In this document: in pieces, positions 1-10,421 of the stretch | Layout: every line of letters begins with the position of its first letter | How positions within the stretch are numbered: position 1 is the first letter of the stretch | NCBI GenBank assembly: GCA_963930775.1 | Contig: OZ005702.1 | Span: 2,480,001 to 2,544,000 of the forward strand | Length of the DNA stretch: 64,000 nucleotides | Reading direction: 5' to 3' | DNA from: Cliona cf. orientalis | Lineage: Eukaryota; Porifera; Demospongiae; Clionaida; Clionaidae | The notes under the pieces: model-generated | Database searches by the model: none | What the model was told of the DNA's origin: nothing | What the model saw: the letters and a program-made list of their open reading frames with translations, nothing else | Position numbers and translations under genes: made by a program

Positions 1-905
1 TTTCAGACTGTCGCACGGGACAAGCAAGTCCGTGACCTTCTCGACAATTAGTTTTAAAAAAAAAACGTTCCTCTTTGGTTTATTGATCTTAGCTATATAA
101 ATTATTTATTAATAGCTAGCACAGAATGTACATGTATGGTCATTGAATATTAATTTTAATAAATGACTATGAATTCAACCTCAACAGGGTACTTTTCAAG
201 GGGGTATCCAATTGAATCCAGGGAAATTTGTTATCATGTCCAGCAAATCCTAAGCAAAGCTACCAACTTACTCTCACTGTATCGCCTCCACAAGGAACGC
301 GTTTGAACGCCCAGTTTGACGGTTTATTCCAGTTAGTATTGTACGACCAGTAGAGATCTTCACCATCAGTCAGCGGCACTGTGACGAGTACAAAAGCGAG
401 AAGTAAAACTGCTTTCCAAGCCATGCTGGTATTCAAAAGCTCGAGTGCTCAGCGATATCAATGGTAAAGGTCGTCAAAGATTCACACTACATGAAAAAAA
501 TCGATGGGTATTACCTGGTTGGTATTACCTATACCACAAGGGCTTATAGACCCCAAATACACATTGTATGAAAACATTGAGGTGCTCCAATATTGTTGGG
601 CTGGGGGCCCTGGGGAGAGGAGAGGGCCGGATTGAGTAAATTACATCCCTAGTAGCAATTTACTTTTCTGAAACAGTATTAGCTATATTTATACGATCGA
701 GTCACGTGCAATATGGTTACTCCATGAAGTTTGGCTCAGTCCAGCTATGTATTGAAATAGCTACTTGCACCCATGTATATAGCTATGTGAGGAATTTGCA
801 GTTGTGACTGCTGAGTGAGTGAGAATCAAGGTTGATTCATCAGGTGCCTAATCAGCTGCATGGCCCTTTGGGAGCCTATAAGCCTTTGCCAACAATGTAT
901 ATATC
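1..905. repeat. Segmental duplication, left copy (amnionless 5' end)
   Basis: Near-identical to 20831-21738, with only small indels and substitutions. It carries the first coding exon, the start of the first intron and about 450 bases upstream of an amnionless-like gene. In the other copy the same sequence runs directly into the block found here at 11.8 kb, so roughly 10.9 kb of mostly mobile DNA (906-11.8 kb) separates the two halves in this copy. Confidence 0.9.
272..424 (-). CDS. Amnionless-like protein, exon 1 only (gene runs off the left edge)
   Basis: The ATG is at 424 and the splice donor GTAAGT directly follows position 272. The exon encodes 51 residues: a signal peptide beginning MAWKAVLLLAF, then a Trp/Asn-rich stretch ending RVPCGGDTVR. 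It is the paralogue of exon 1 of the complete gene at 16377-21282 and is nearly identical to it. The remaining exons must lie to the left of the window, so I cannot say whether this copy is intact. Amnionless is the membrane partner that carries cubilin in absorptive epithelia of vertebrates; the family call rests on the complete copy. Confidence 0.75.
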
Positions 906-1122
906 CCACCTCCTATACCTTTGCAATAGAATTGACTGGACAATAAATCTCATAAATTATTTGGGCCTTGAGGGCTACAAGGCCGATATGGTTCATATTT
1001 TGTGTCCTCAAGCCAGTCACATCATCATGCTCAATACACATTTGCGTGTGCACCAGCACTATTGTCTATGGCACCATGGTTGCATACACTGTGTGCATAC
1101 AACATAGGCAGTAGACATTGTT
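906..1122. other. Intergenic, nothing recognised
   Basis: Short AT-rich stretch between the duplicated amnionless 5' end and the first inverted repeat. Open frames here are short and resemble no protein I know. The sequence is absent from the sister copy near 21.74 kb. Confidence 0.5.
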
Positions 1123-1930
1123 TACACCAGGGACTATACATTATCTTTCAGATGGACTGGAAACGCGCGCGCCGCCCTATTACAAAGTACACATTTCCGT
1201 TTCTGCAATCATCGTTACGGGTAAAAAATATCGCGAGCGGTAAGAAGCTACAAAGGCTGCTTGGAAACACCAACGGTGGTCGACCTGACAACGGAGTCAG
1301 CGTCTGTGAGGGCTTCTACAGTAGACCATAGTCGTAATACAATGTGCTGAAAGCCATTTTGTGGTGAGTGTGCTTCTGAGTGCGCTCTCTATGAGTGAGA
1401 AAGTTCAGTATGGCTACTTTTCATGTCCTGGCAATACTTTGTGCTGGATTAGCTCAGAAAGTGAAGCTCTCATAGGATTCTATACAGCGCGAGTAGTAAG
1501 CCCCAATCTTGCTTGACTGGGTGCACAGTATTCTTTTGAGCTGGAAGGTACTCTAGGAGCACAAGACCCCCTAAGTTTAAATTTATTTGACAAAGATGGA
1601 CACCTTTGTGCTGGATAATCTCACGAACTAAAACAGACATGAGCATTATTCAAACGTAAAAAGTAACTTTACCCGTTGCTTCACTGGGTAAACAACATTT
1701 GGTGTGCTAAACATTATCTAAGAGTTTCCTACAAGCCTTCATAGAAGTACTAGACGGCCATATTGACTGTCTTGGCACCCTAGTCCAGTATAGTAGCAAT
1801 ACTATCAGACATTTCCGGGTACACTTCCGGGCGTAACGATGATTGTAGAATTTTCGCGAGCGTAATAATGTAGCGTTTCCAGTCCATCTGAAAGATAATG
1901 TATAGTCCCTGTTTACGTATTTACACAGAC
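1123..1930. repeat. Inverted-repeat (foldback) element, about 0.8 kb
   Basis: A segment around 1123-1165 (containing GATGGACTGGAAACG) returns in reverse complement at about 1868-1915. A second pair (containing CAATCATCGTTACG) lies at about 1204-1217 and 1831-1844, also inverted. The layout is that of a non-autonomous foldback or MITE. The loop encodes nothing recognisable. I did not identify a clean target-site duplication. Confidence 0.6.
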
Positions 1931-2696
1931 ACGGAAACTCACGCGCACTAATTGACACTAATCAGGTACCAATTAGCTATCGCTCAATCTGGCAGTACTG
2001 CCACGTGGCGGGTAAGTGGAAAACCCGGACACGGGCGGACACGGATTCGGACGCGGACTCGGACTCGGACTCGGACTCGGATTCGGACACGAACACATCG
2101 AAATGTGGTAACGGTCGTCATCGCCTAGAGTGCAGGCATGCCTATTGTACTTTGGCTAGAGACCCTAGATAGCTAGGAAGATGCTCTTACATAATATTAG
2201 TAGCCAGGAAATTTTGATATTCAGCCCCCAAGACAGTTCAGTCCTCGGTTCAGTCACTGCCACACCCTGTAGCTGCAATTAACTTTCTCAGTGACCATGA
2301 CTCATTCATTACTCGGGGTCAAAATTAATGTTGGTTGGGATTCCCATGATATTAAAGACATGATAATAAATATTATTGTAGCTACTATGGTATATAGGTT
2401 CCACATGGAATCGGTGGACTCAGATTTAATACCTAAAATTCAGAGAGATTATAGTGGGGTTGAAGTATTGAAAACAGTACACACACTGATCAGATAAACT
2501 AGCGATCTATGAACACTAAAATAAATTGGATGTTATCAGTAACTGTTCTGAGATCTTTCCTCTGCTTTACACTGCCTTCCAAGTTCACCATGCCAGGCAG
2601 AGTGAGACAAAAATCATTACAACTGAAGTCTCTGTTTTCATCTTCAAGCAATTCCAATGTCAACTGTGTATGATTGTGGGTAAAGAAAATTATTTC

Positions 2697-2813
2697 TTCA
2701 CTGGCCTACCGCCACCTGTATTGAGCTGTGTCCACATTCCATTCAGTACTATGATACTATATTCTGAATGGAATGTGGACACAGCTCAACACAGTGTGAG
2801 TGGGCCAGTGATC
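2697..2813. repeat. Hairpin inside the foldback loop
   Basis: A perfect 26-base arm at 2721-2746 (begins TTGAGCTGTGTCC) is repeated in reverse complement at 2764-2789. Weaker pairing extends outward (ACTGGCC versus GGCCAGT). Likely a small MITE inserted in the foldback. Confidence 0.75.
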
Positions 2814-2877
2814 GTTAATATTGTCGAACTATGACAATAGCTCAAAGGGTGCCTATTCAACCCAGATCAGAGGAAGC

Positions 2878-2910
2878 ACGCACACACACACACGCACACA
2901 CACACACACC
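2878..2910. repeat. CA dinucleotide microsatellite
   Basis: About 33 bases of CA repeats interrupted by two CG steps. No other role visible. Confidence 0.9.
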
Positions 2911-3610
2911 ATACATACATTGATTAACTGGATGTAACATGATCATGCATAAGTTCAAATTTGCTACTGTGAGATCTTTAATAATATTCATAGCTACTAT
3001 GCGGCACTCATAAGCAAGAATACCAATCACCATGATCTACTGAAAACTTTGGATTGAATATTAAATTTTAATATAGAAACTTGATGAGGATGAGGACCTG
3101 CCGGCCAGACTACCCCAGTCTGCTTTTTATTCTAAGCCCACCTGATCTAAATAAAGGCCCACACAATAGTATAAGACTAATAATTATTATCTTCATACTT
3201 AAACATACCTTGGAAAGTATCCTGGATGAACCCCTTTAGTGGTTGCACGACAACATCCATGAACATCATGACGACCCTTACCTTATACCTGGAGTCCGTG
3301 TCCGAATCCGAGTCCGAGTCCGTGTCCGCGTCCGAATCCGTGTCCGCCCGTATGGCAAGCCAAATGTAACAATATTAAAATGTACGTATGTACGTATTAA
3401 ACCCAACGTTTAAGTGTCTCAAAGGTACCTTTATGGCACATAGGTACGCACGTATCACTGCGGAAGTTTTGTAATTAATGGGTGTGATTATGGTCTGCGC
3501 ATTGCGCTGCGCCGACAAGGAATTACGTAGGCGTGGTTTAAGCGGAACCGTAAAGTGGGCGTGGCATGCGCTTAGTGCGCATGTGTATTGATACTCCACG
3601 CGACGTAGCC

Positions 3611-3769
3611 ATGGCTCAAAATGAGAGCTTTAAAGAGGTTCTGGTGGTGTTTCGGGATAGAAGGAGGCCAGTAAAATTTCAAGTGTCTAACGATCCCTCA
3701 GAAGAAAAGTCTAGCCTCCTCCAAGCAATCCGAGATGCTTTGTTATTGCGTATTCGAGCCTGTCAATGA
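3611..3769 (+). CDS. Short hypothetical ORF in a foldback loop (possible captured exon)
   Basis: The ATG at 3611 sits in a good context (GCCATGG) and opens a 52-residue frame beginning MAQNESFKEVLVVFRDRRR and ending in a stop at 3767-3769. The first about 45 residues have balanced, protein-like composition (charged, alternating hydrophobic, then a SLLQAIRDA helix-like stretch). I do not recognise the family. It may be one exon of a larger host gene carried inside the inverted repeat. The reading could also be chance. Confidence 0.3.
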   Translation: MAQNESFKEVLVVFRDRRRPVKFQVSNDPSEEKSSLLQAIRDALLLRIRACQ

Positions 3770-3800
3770 TATACTCCGTCAAACTTCGGTTGGCAAGACC

Positions 3801-3887
3801 TTACTGGTGCTCAGCTTGCTCTATTAATCTGCTCAGTTCCTCAAAGAAGGCGCTCCATCCCTCGTATTCATCAGACACACTAGCCAT
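3801..3887 (-). CDS. Short hypothetical ORF or first exon in the same loop
   Basis: A minus-strand ATG at 3887 (context AGGATGG) opens MASVSDEYEGWSAFFEELS, an acidic, amphipathic 28-residue frame. A good splice-donor-like CAGTAAGG overlaps its last codon and stop. It lies head-to-head with the neighbouring plus-strand short ORF and shares the same foldback loop. Function unknown; a captured first exon is one explanation. Confidence 0.25.
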   Translation of the reverse strand: MASVSDEYEGWSAFFEELSRLIEQAEHQ

Positions 3888-4293
3888 CCTCACTATTTAT
3901 AATAATATTATGGAGAATATCTATGGCTTTGGCTTAGAGCTTGGCCGGCTATTGGCATGCGCATGCGGAAATGCATGCGCGCTGCGCCAGCATAGCCGGA
4001 CGTCCGGATTCTCGCCCGCGCGCATGCACGTGGGTGGGGTCTGGGCACGAGAACTGGCCGGCCCGGCCAGGAAGACATTGACCACGCCCATTATATAATG
4101 GGGGAAAGGAGCTTGTACGTACGTACGTCCGAGCACACACGTACGTTTTAGTGATCGAAGGTACCTTTGAGACATTTAAACGTTGGGTTTAATACGTACA
4201 TACGTACGTTTTAATATTGTTACATTTGGCTTGCCATACGCCCGAGTCCGCGAATTTCAAATTTGGGCGTACTTTATGGGGTCAAAGGTCAAT

Positions 4294-4872
4294 ATGTGCC
4301 AATTTTAACCCTGTACCAACGATATTTTGAACTTAGCGTGTCTGAAGTGGAGGTACAGGTGGGGGCCGTAACTATCTCAATGGTACGCATAAAAGATCAG
4401 TAGGTGAATCAATATCATCGCTGGATCACCGATGGCTAATTTTATCAAGGTTTGTTTGTCGTATCTACGTAGCAATATATATGGCTACTCTTCAAGTATT
4501 AAATAATTTAATAATTATCTCTCTTAGTAGGTCCATTTAATCATCATCGCCAGTGTCATCCATAATGTGATATTATCCTTTAGCCTGTGATAATTGTAGG
4601 GTGAGTTTAAACTACTATTATTAATTTTAGATCATACTAAATCTAGTCTCGCGCGCCAGCCACCCCCCCCCCCCCCCCCCCCCCGGTACTCAAGAAGTAG
4701 TCGCGTGCCGGGCCCAGCCTCTTTATCCGCATGCGATAAAGAGCCTGGGCACGAGACTACTCAAGAAGAGAGCTGAAAGGGTCTAATAACGTACCATCTG
4801 CCTGTCTACCAATGAAATGGCAGTATTTAGTCTCATGACCATCTATAACACGAATTAGCTGCTTAGTTGTAC
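4294..4872. other. Foldback interior: homopolymer C run and hairpin, no gene
   Basis: Holds a run of about 22 C at roughly 4663-4684. Immediately after it is a hairpin (about 4688-4771) whose arms contain TCAAGAAGTAGTC / GACTACTCAAGAAG and AGGCT / AGCCT around GCATGC. No coding sequence seen. Confidence 0.6.
4866..4872. repeat. Left target-site duplication of the P-type transposon
   Basis: GTTGTAC immediately left of the terminal repeat; the same seven bases follow the right terminal repeat at 10040-10046. Confidence 0.8.
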
Positions 4873-4928
4873 CATAGATATTATAGACTTACGTACACGG
4901 GATTGGAAACTGCTCACGTGAGCAATAT
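4873..4928. repeat. Left terminal inverted repeat of the P-type transposon
   Basis: 56 bases identical to the reverse complement of 9984-10039. It includes the internal palindrome GCTCACGTGAGC. Confidence 0.9.
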
Positions 4929-5522
4929 GGTCGCGTAGTAACGCGCTGGGGCAATCCGTGTAGCACGGAAAGCGCTTGTCACGCACCAACGAACGCGACC
5001 TCTGACCGCCATCAACCACAGGAATTCTATCATATCTCCAAAGAGGAAGTTGCAATAGGTATGAATACATACTAATAGCTACCACACATAATTACTCTAA
5101 CTATCTGCAGCTCTGTGCATGCATGCAGTAGCAGCATTACTGAGCAAAATTGTGTTTCATAACAGATAAACTTTCAAGTAGCTAGTTGAGAGACTTTGTG
5201 GACTTGTAGCTGGGTAGTAAAGTAATATTTCAGCTTCTTGACTCTTGCAACAGTTAGACCACCACCTGGGATACCGGGGGAAATGGTAAATGTGAAAAGC
5301 ATGTTTATACATACAGAGTTTTTGAGGTAGAAAGACAAAAAACTCACCTCTGGGATGCCATACTTGTCGGACCTGGAACTTCCTAGAAACTAAGTGGGGT
5401 CAGATTAGAATAACATATATACATACATTGGTAGTGTGACCACCGGGATAGAGGGTTAGTACTGACACACAAGCTATTCATTGGATGCTACTATCATTTT
5501 AGAAACATCAATAATTGCACCA

Positions 5523-8500
5523 ATGGGGAGGAAGCTCAAATTTGACCTAAGGAAAAATTATGAGAGAGCACTTAAATTTTCTATACCGTTGGCCACGTTG
5601 AAGGTGCTACCACTGCACATGTCCCTGCCAATATCAGTGTATGCAAATGCACCAGTTTCCAATGGGAAACACTTAGGTGACAGGCTGAGAGTGAACACTA
5701 CACTACTTCCCAGGGGTTGGTCAGTGGCAGATGATATTGACACGGCATATACAACAGTGTACAAAGTGCAATATGGTGCTGATGGTGCAGCCTTCACGAA
5801 CTCACTCGTCATACACACTGACCTTACCTGGACACTCACCATGGGTTCTACCATCATCACACCAGCAAAGATCCCAACAGCCCCTATAGCTTTCAAATGC
5901 CTCCAGGAAGTGATTGATTTGCTCGCCACTGTAGATAGGAGTAAACTTTGCATAGGAAATCCTGATGAGCAGTACTCCTGTCTTCTCCACCACCAGGGGA
6001 ACCTGTACGATCAATCGGGTAAATACAATATTAACCATAATAACACCACCCATGAAACTATCACTTTAATTAGTTTAATAAAACTAATTATTATTAGGAA
6101 CAAAGGTCATTGCTCGTTTGGACAGCAGAGCACTTCCAAGGCCAGTAATCCGGCATGTGGATTGTTCCCTACTGCTACCGCAATCTTCCCATAGTAATCA
6201 GTGTGAAAGGTGTACAATCTATCGGAGAACTCTGGCTAAGGCAGGAAATCGGAAGGCTGACACGGAAACACCAGCACATAGCCACACCAATCACAGATAC
6301 CTCAGCTCACCTCAGAAGGTTGCTAGAATCAAAGAGCTCCAGCACAAAAACCGAGTGTCGCAGAAAAAGATGGACCGATTGTTGAAGAAACTGGAAGAGC
6401 TAACAGCAATAAGTGGGGTGTGCTTGGATGAAGACATGAACAGTGACCTGAAGGAGATAATGAAACAGGAGGACAAAGGTCAGTATTTCATTTTGAGCAT
6501 GGTGAAGTGGGCCTCTTCCCCACTTGATCTTACATTGTACATTATTAACCGCTGTCATATTATTTAAATCAAATCCGCCCCTCCCAATCAATTATGGATG
6601 AAACATTGAAGGTATCAGGGACAAACACCCAGACGGCTCTTTCATGCGCATTTTCTGGGATCATCAGAAACAGGCGCTAACTAAACATCCAAATGGAATG
6701 AGGTGGCATCCTCTTATGATAAGGTCAGGCTTAATACTGGTACCCCACAGAATATTTATAGATAACTTCAACTATCCGTACCACAGATGGTGCTTGTATT
6801 TGAGACACCAATCCTCCAAGGCATACGACACCCTTCGGGGGGGAGGGATAGCCCTACCGTCTCAACGCACCTTGAGGGACTACACCCATTCCTGCAAAGC
6901 CAAGACTGGCTTCTCCAATGCAGTGGATCAGCAGCTGCTTCTCGCCTCTAGAATTCTTACTTGTGAAGAATGGCAGAAGTATGTTGTCATTCTAGTAGAC
7001 GAGATGTACATACGGTATGTTATTCTACATAAACATTGTATTTCTTCTAGTAACCTCTAATTTCTATACAGGGAAGATCTTGTGTATGATAAGCATACAG
7101 GCGCACTGATTGGGTACACTGACCTTGGAGAGGTCAACAATCATCTCCTTGGTTTTGAGCGGTCCATTGACAGCAGTAGTCCAGCACCTGCAAAGTCGAT
7201 GTTGACGTTCATGGTTAAAGGGCTATTCACAAACCTCCAATTCCCATATGTGCAATTTTCAAGCACAAAGTTGACAGGCGACTCCCTGTTTCAACTCTTT
7301 TGGGAGGTGGTTAAGAGGGTGGAGAGAATAGGTCTCAAGGTACATAATTATACTAACCAAGATACATGTAACAGAATGCAAGCTAATAATATTATAATGT
7401 AAAAAAAAATAGGCACTAGGAGCAACCATGGATGGAGCGTCTAACAACAGGCGAATGATTAAATTGCATAGCAGCAAGTCAGCACTGACTTACAAAGTCA
7501 ATAACATCCACGCCAATGATAGTGAACGAGACCTATTCTTTTTTTCTGACCCTCCTCATCTACTGAAGACGACCAGAAACTGCTGGGCATCTAAGTGTCG
7601 ATTCCTATGGGTGAGTAAAGAAAGATCCAAATCAACTAAACATGTACATTTAAATTTTGATAATCATATTAGTGCAACGGACAAGAAATCACTTGGCAAC
7701 ATTTGATTGATCTTTATGAAGGAGATTCAGGAAGGTCATCTGGTCTCGCTCTGTTGCCAAAGCTCAAGTATGAGCATATCCAGCTCACCTCCTTCTCTAA
7801 GATGAGAGTTGACCTTGCTGCACAAGTAATATTTTTCACATACGTATATACATACACGTGTATACCTAACATGAACATAATTACAGGTTTTAAGCGAATC
7901 AGTGAGCAAAGCACTCAAACTGGTTGGAGGTGACAGAGTCAGTGAGACGGCAAAATTTGTAGCTATGATTGACAAATTTTTTGATGCTCTGAATGTCTCT
8001 AACTTCACAAGTGGCAAAAGGAAGAGAAAGCCATTTCAGAATCCCTATAGATCGGCAGATGATTTTAGATTGGCGGTAAGTAAATATATGATGTGAGTCA
8101 GTGATATTGTAAAATCATGTGCATGTAGTGGCTAAAGACGGAGTTTCTCCCTTATCTCCAAGACTGGGAAAAGAGTGTGAGAGAACGTGAGGGATTTACA
8201 GAATCTCAAAGGAAGCGAATGCTTCTTAGTGATCAAACACTCTTGGGGCTACGAATGACTGGTAAGTACATAGTATTTACATTGTAATGAAACTCACATT
8301 ACTCACAATAATATTTGCAGCTCTATCATTCACTGGATTGCTTGAATTCCTGTTCTCCCTACCTCAAGTAAGCGATAAGAAGTTGGCATTTTTGAGCAAC
8401 AACCTCTGCCAGGACCCACTGGAACAATTCTTCGGGTGCCAGCGGCAGAGGGGAGGAACCAGCGACAACCCTAACGTTCTCGAGTTCTGCCAAAATACAC

Positions 8501-8628
8501 AAGCACTACGAGTGATTGATTCATTCTGCAGAGCTCCAGTTCGGGGAAACTGCCGCAAGTCCAATGATGGGCTCAAGGAGAATAATAATAGTTTAATTCC
8601 ATTATATAAGCGACAACGCAAGAAGTAG
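5523..8628 (+). CDS. P-element / THAP9-like transposase
   Basis: Exons 5523-6018, 6098-6478, 6612-7014, 7072-7339, 7413-7610, 7673-7825, 7887-8075, 8129-8261 and 8321-8628 join in phase to 842 codons. Residues about 190-215 hold paired cysteines (CERC), followed by a basic coiled-coil (KKMDRLLKKLEEL). The RNase H-like catalytic core is recognisable: Asp in VVILVDEMYI, Asp in ATMDGASNNRR, and Asp/Glu in CQDPLEQFFG followed by RQRGG, the arrangement of P-element and THAP9 transposases. I see no N-terminal THAP zinc finger, so DNA binding must use another domain or an exon I missed. The start is uncertain: the frame is open slightly upstream but 5523 is the first ATG. A polyadenylation signal lies at 8674. 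Confidence 0.88.
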
Positions 8629-8673
8629 TAGTGTGCACTCACCATTATTTTTATTTTCATGTGCTCGGTTTCT

Positions 8674-8679
8674 AATAAA
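8674..8679 (+). terminator. AATAAA polyadenylation signal of the transposase
   Basis: AATAAA 46 bases after the transposase stop codon, in the 120-base gap before the convergent gene. Confidence 0.6.
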
Positions 8680-8748
8680 AGACCACCACTGAAGTGAGCA
8701 TTATATGGAATACAATACAAACATAAAAAAGACAGTGAAATAATCTAG

Positions 8749-9816
8749 TTAGTCTTCGGTAGTATTCCCTGATGTAGACTCTTTGCAGGACGGTGTGGAT
8801 TTGGAAATGAGTTGTTTACGCACTCCTTTCGATTTCTGAACTGATTTTTTGGACTCCCTCTTGAACTTCTCAAGCCAAGCTGAGGCAGTGGAGTGGCCCC
8901 TGATTGTAACATAGCTACTGATGACCATCTCCAGCAGTATTGAAGCCACCTCCTCTTCCCAGTTGGATGATACCATCGACCAATAAAAAATCACGTCATC
9001 ACTCTCCATGATTTGCTTCTTCGCCCCAAGAATGTTGAGTTCGCTGAGTCCAGTGGTACTTTGAATGTGCTTCCGTAATTCAATTTCCATACTAGCAAAC
9101 ATACTGTACGTCGTATTTGTTACATGTTTCAGGCCTCCTCTATCAATTACACTTATCCATTCACTCGACTCGTCTTCCATTTCGTCCGGATCCACATCGT
9201 TCATTTCACTCAAACATAAACATAATTCATCTTTTAAAATATGTTTTGAATCCTTTAAGTTGCGATAAACTTGTCGACTAATGTAGCCTGATATGTAGCG
9301 AAGTGCATTTTTTTCGTTATACTCTAGTGTTGATGTACATGGGTCTGGGGTAGGCTCTGATATTGTGGTATAATGTTCTTTGATAAGGTGGTTAAATACG
9401 ACGTCGGTTATGTGCTGGTATAGGGTCCGTGAAGGTGCTGCACCACTACTTTTCAAAAAGGAGGCCCAGTTATCGGCAAACTCTTTAGTGGCTCTCAGTG
9501 TGTAATAGCGCTCCCAAAGTTTCTCTTTTTGGGTAGAAATCTTTTTACACTCTGTGAAGCACCCCTCCAAAGTAGCCACTAGTTGCCCAGCAAATGCTTC
9601 CACACTATCTTCATTTTTAGTGCACCAAGTCAGCACACACTCTGCACCCTTTCTTGCTGTAACAGCTGGTGGTGTGGGTAGGTCAAATTCCTCATCCTTC
9701 AGAACTGACTGAAATGCTTTGATAAGGACACCTATGAGTGAGTAATAAATCTTAACTGTCTAGTATAGTATTGATAACACTATGTCAACACACTTACCAT
9801 GAGCTTCCCTGGACAT
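8749..9816 (-). CDS. Companion protein of P-type transposon, function unknown
   Basis: Two exons, 9798-9816 (MSREAH) and 8749-9731, join in phase to 333 residues. It is convergent with the transposase, 120 bases away, inside the same terminal repeats, so it belongs to the transposon. Visible features: an aromatic/charged helix-rich N-terminal half, the stretch NALRYISGYISRQVYR, an acidic segment, VIDRGGLKHV, FYWSMVSSNWEEE, and a Lys/Ser-rich C-terminus that may be a nuclear localisation signal. ALRY-GYV-type motifs recur, from memory, in proteins linked to P-like elements of cnidarians, sponges and fish. I know of no assigned activity. A role as repressor, DNA-binding partner or host-factor mimic is speculation. 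Confidence 0.7.
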
Positions 9817-9983
9817 CCTAAAAGTGTGTTGACCACAAAACCACCGCTAGCCACGCTGTAGCAAACCGCTAAGTGGGTACGTACTTGAGTGCTTATCTGC
9901 AATTCGCCTGGTAAAGTGCAGCTGCATATGCGCATGCAATACTACTTGGGCATGATAATGGGACACGGATTGCCCGCGCGTAT

Positions 9984-10046
9984 ATATTGCTCACGTGAGC
10001 AGTTTCCAATCCCGTGTACGTAAGTCTATAATATCTATGGTTGTAC
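9984..10046. repeat. Right terminal inverted repeat and target duplication of the P-type transposon
   Basis: 9984-10039 is the exact reverse complement of 4873-4928; 10040-10046 is GTTGTAC, the duplicated target. Confidence 0.9.
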
Positions 10047-10199
10047 GTGCAAAACTCTTTCTGAAACTAATTTTCGTGCATAGAGCTAGAACACTTCATT
10101 ATGGATGATCGTTCGCTGCAATGGCTTGTCCACACGCGAGACACAAGCGGACATTTTACCACAGTCGAAGCGCAAAATAAAATGCACAACAAGGGAGTA

Positions 10200-10419
10200 C
10201 CGTATTTCTTCTAAAAATTCGGCATGAAAATAACAATATTGCTTTAGCTTCGCCGAATTTTTAGAGGTTAGTATTCAACATTCTGTCTGCGTGCGCATTC
10301 CATTCCCGTTTATAGCGTATACGCATGACGACCTTTGCCGAAAAATTAGAGACTATATTCAATCATTCGGTAAAGGGTGCCGAATAATTAGAAGGGCCGA
10401 ATTTTTAGAAGAAATACGG
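10200..10419. mobile_element. Small TA-flanked MITE (Tc1/mariner type)
   Basis: 220 bp with inverted ends of about 24 bases (CCGTATTTCTTCTAAAAATT at the left, its reverse complement at the right), flanked by TA on both sides (10198-10199 and 10420-10421). It encodes no protein. TA target duplications point to a Tc1/mariner-superfamily transposase acting in trans. Confidence 0.85.
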
Positions 10420-10421
10420 TA

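Larger units (their letters stand above)
1991..3350. repeat. Foldback with GGACTC/GGACAC hexamer arms
   Basis: Left arm about 2026-2097: tandem, slightly varying hexamers of the type CGGACT, CGGACA and CGGATT. Right arm about 3292-3347: the same hexamers as GAGTCC, GTGTCC and GAATCC. About 1.2 kb separates them. Variable tandem repeats in inverted subterminal arms are typical of foldback elements. The loop contains a long hairpin (2697-2813) and a CA microsatellite, and no convincing gene. Confidence 0.75.
3351..4243. mobile_element. Inverted-repeat element with exon-like sequence in its loop
   Basis: The first about 80 bases (3351-3430, containing ACGTATGTACGTATTAAACC) recur in reverse complement at about 4160-4243. 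The roughly 730-base loop has two short protein-like reading frames on opposite strands (3611-3769 plus, 3801-3887 minus) and a GC-rich, CATGCGC-rich stretch near 3955-4030. The loop could be captured host DNA; this is inference. Confidence 0.6.
4873..10039. mobile_element. Complete P/THAP9-type DNA transposon, 5167 bp
   Basis: Perfect 56-base terminal inverted repeats (4873-4928 and 9984-10039, tip CATAGATATT) are flanked by the duplicated target GTTGTAC. A second inverted pair just inside the termini (GGGCAATCCGTGT at 4949-4961; reverse complement at 9963-9975) is placed like the subterminal transposase-binding sites known for P elements. The element carries a nine-exon P-type transposase (plus strand) and a two-exon companion gene (minus strand) that meet tail to tail. 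Identical termini, intact target duplication and open reading frames suggest a young, possibly still active insertion. Confidence 0.88.

Noticed and set aside
2242..2339. Residues 2242-2339 of the adhesion GPCR as a SEA domain (residue positions)
   Set aside because: Some helix/strand pattern fits, but no clear SEA cleavage or core motif; left as an unassigned linker.
4661..4771. CRISPR-like or regulatory array
   Set aside because: Only a C homopolymer and one hairpin; no regular repeats, and the genome is eukaryotic.
5281..5522. Possible THAP zinc finger upstream of the transposase
   Set aside because: I looked for the C2CH pattern and found no convincing frame; left out.
5558..5953. 131-residue minus-strand ORF
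   Set aside because: Antisense shadow of transposase exon 1.
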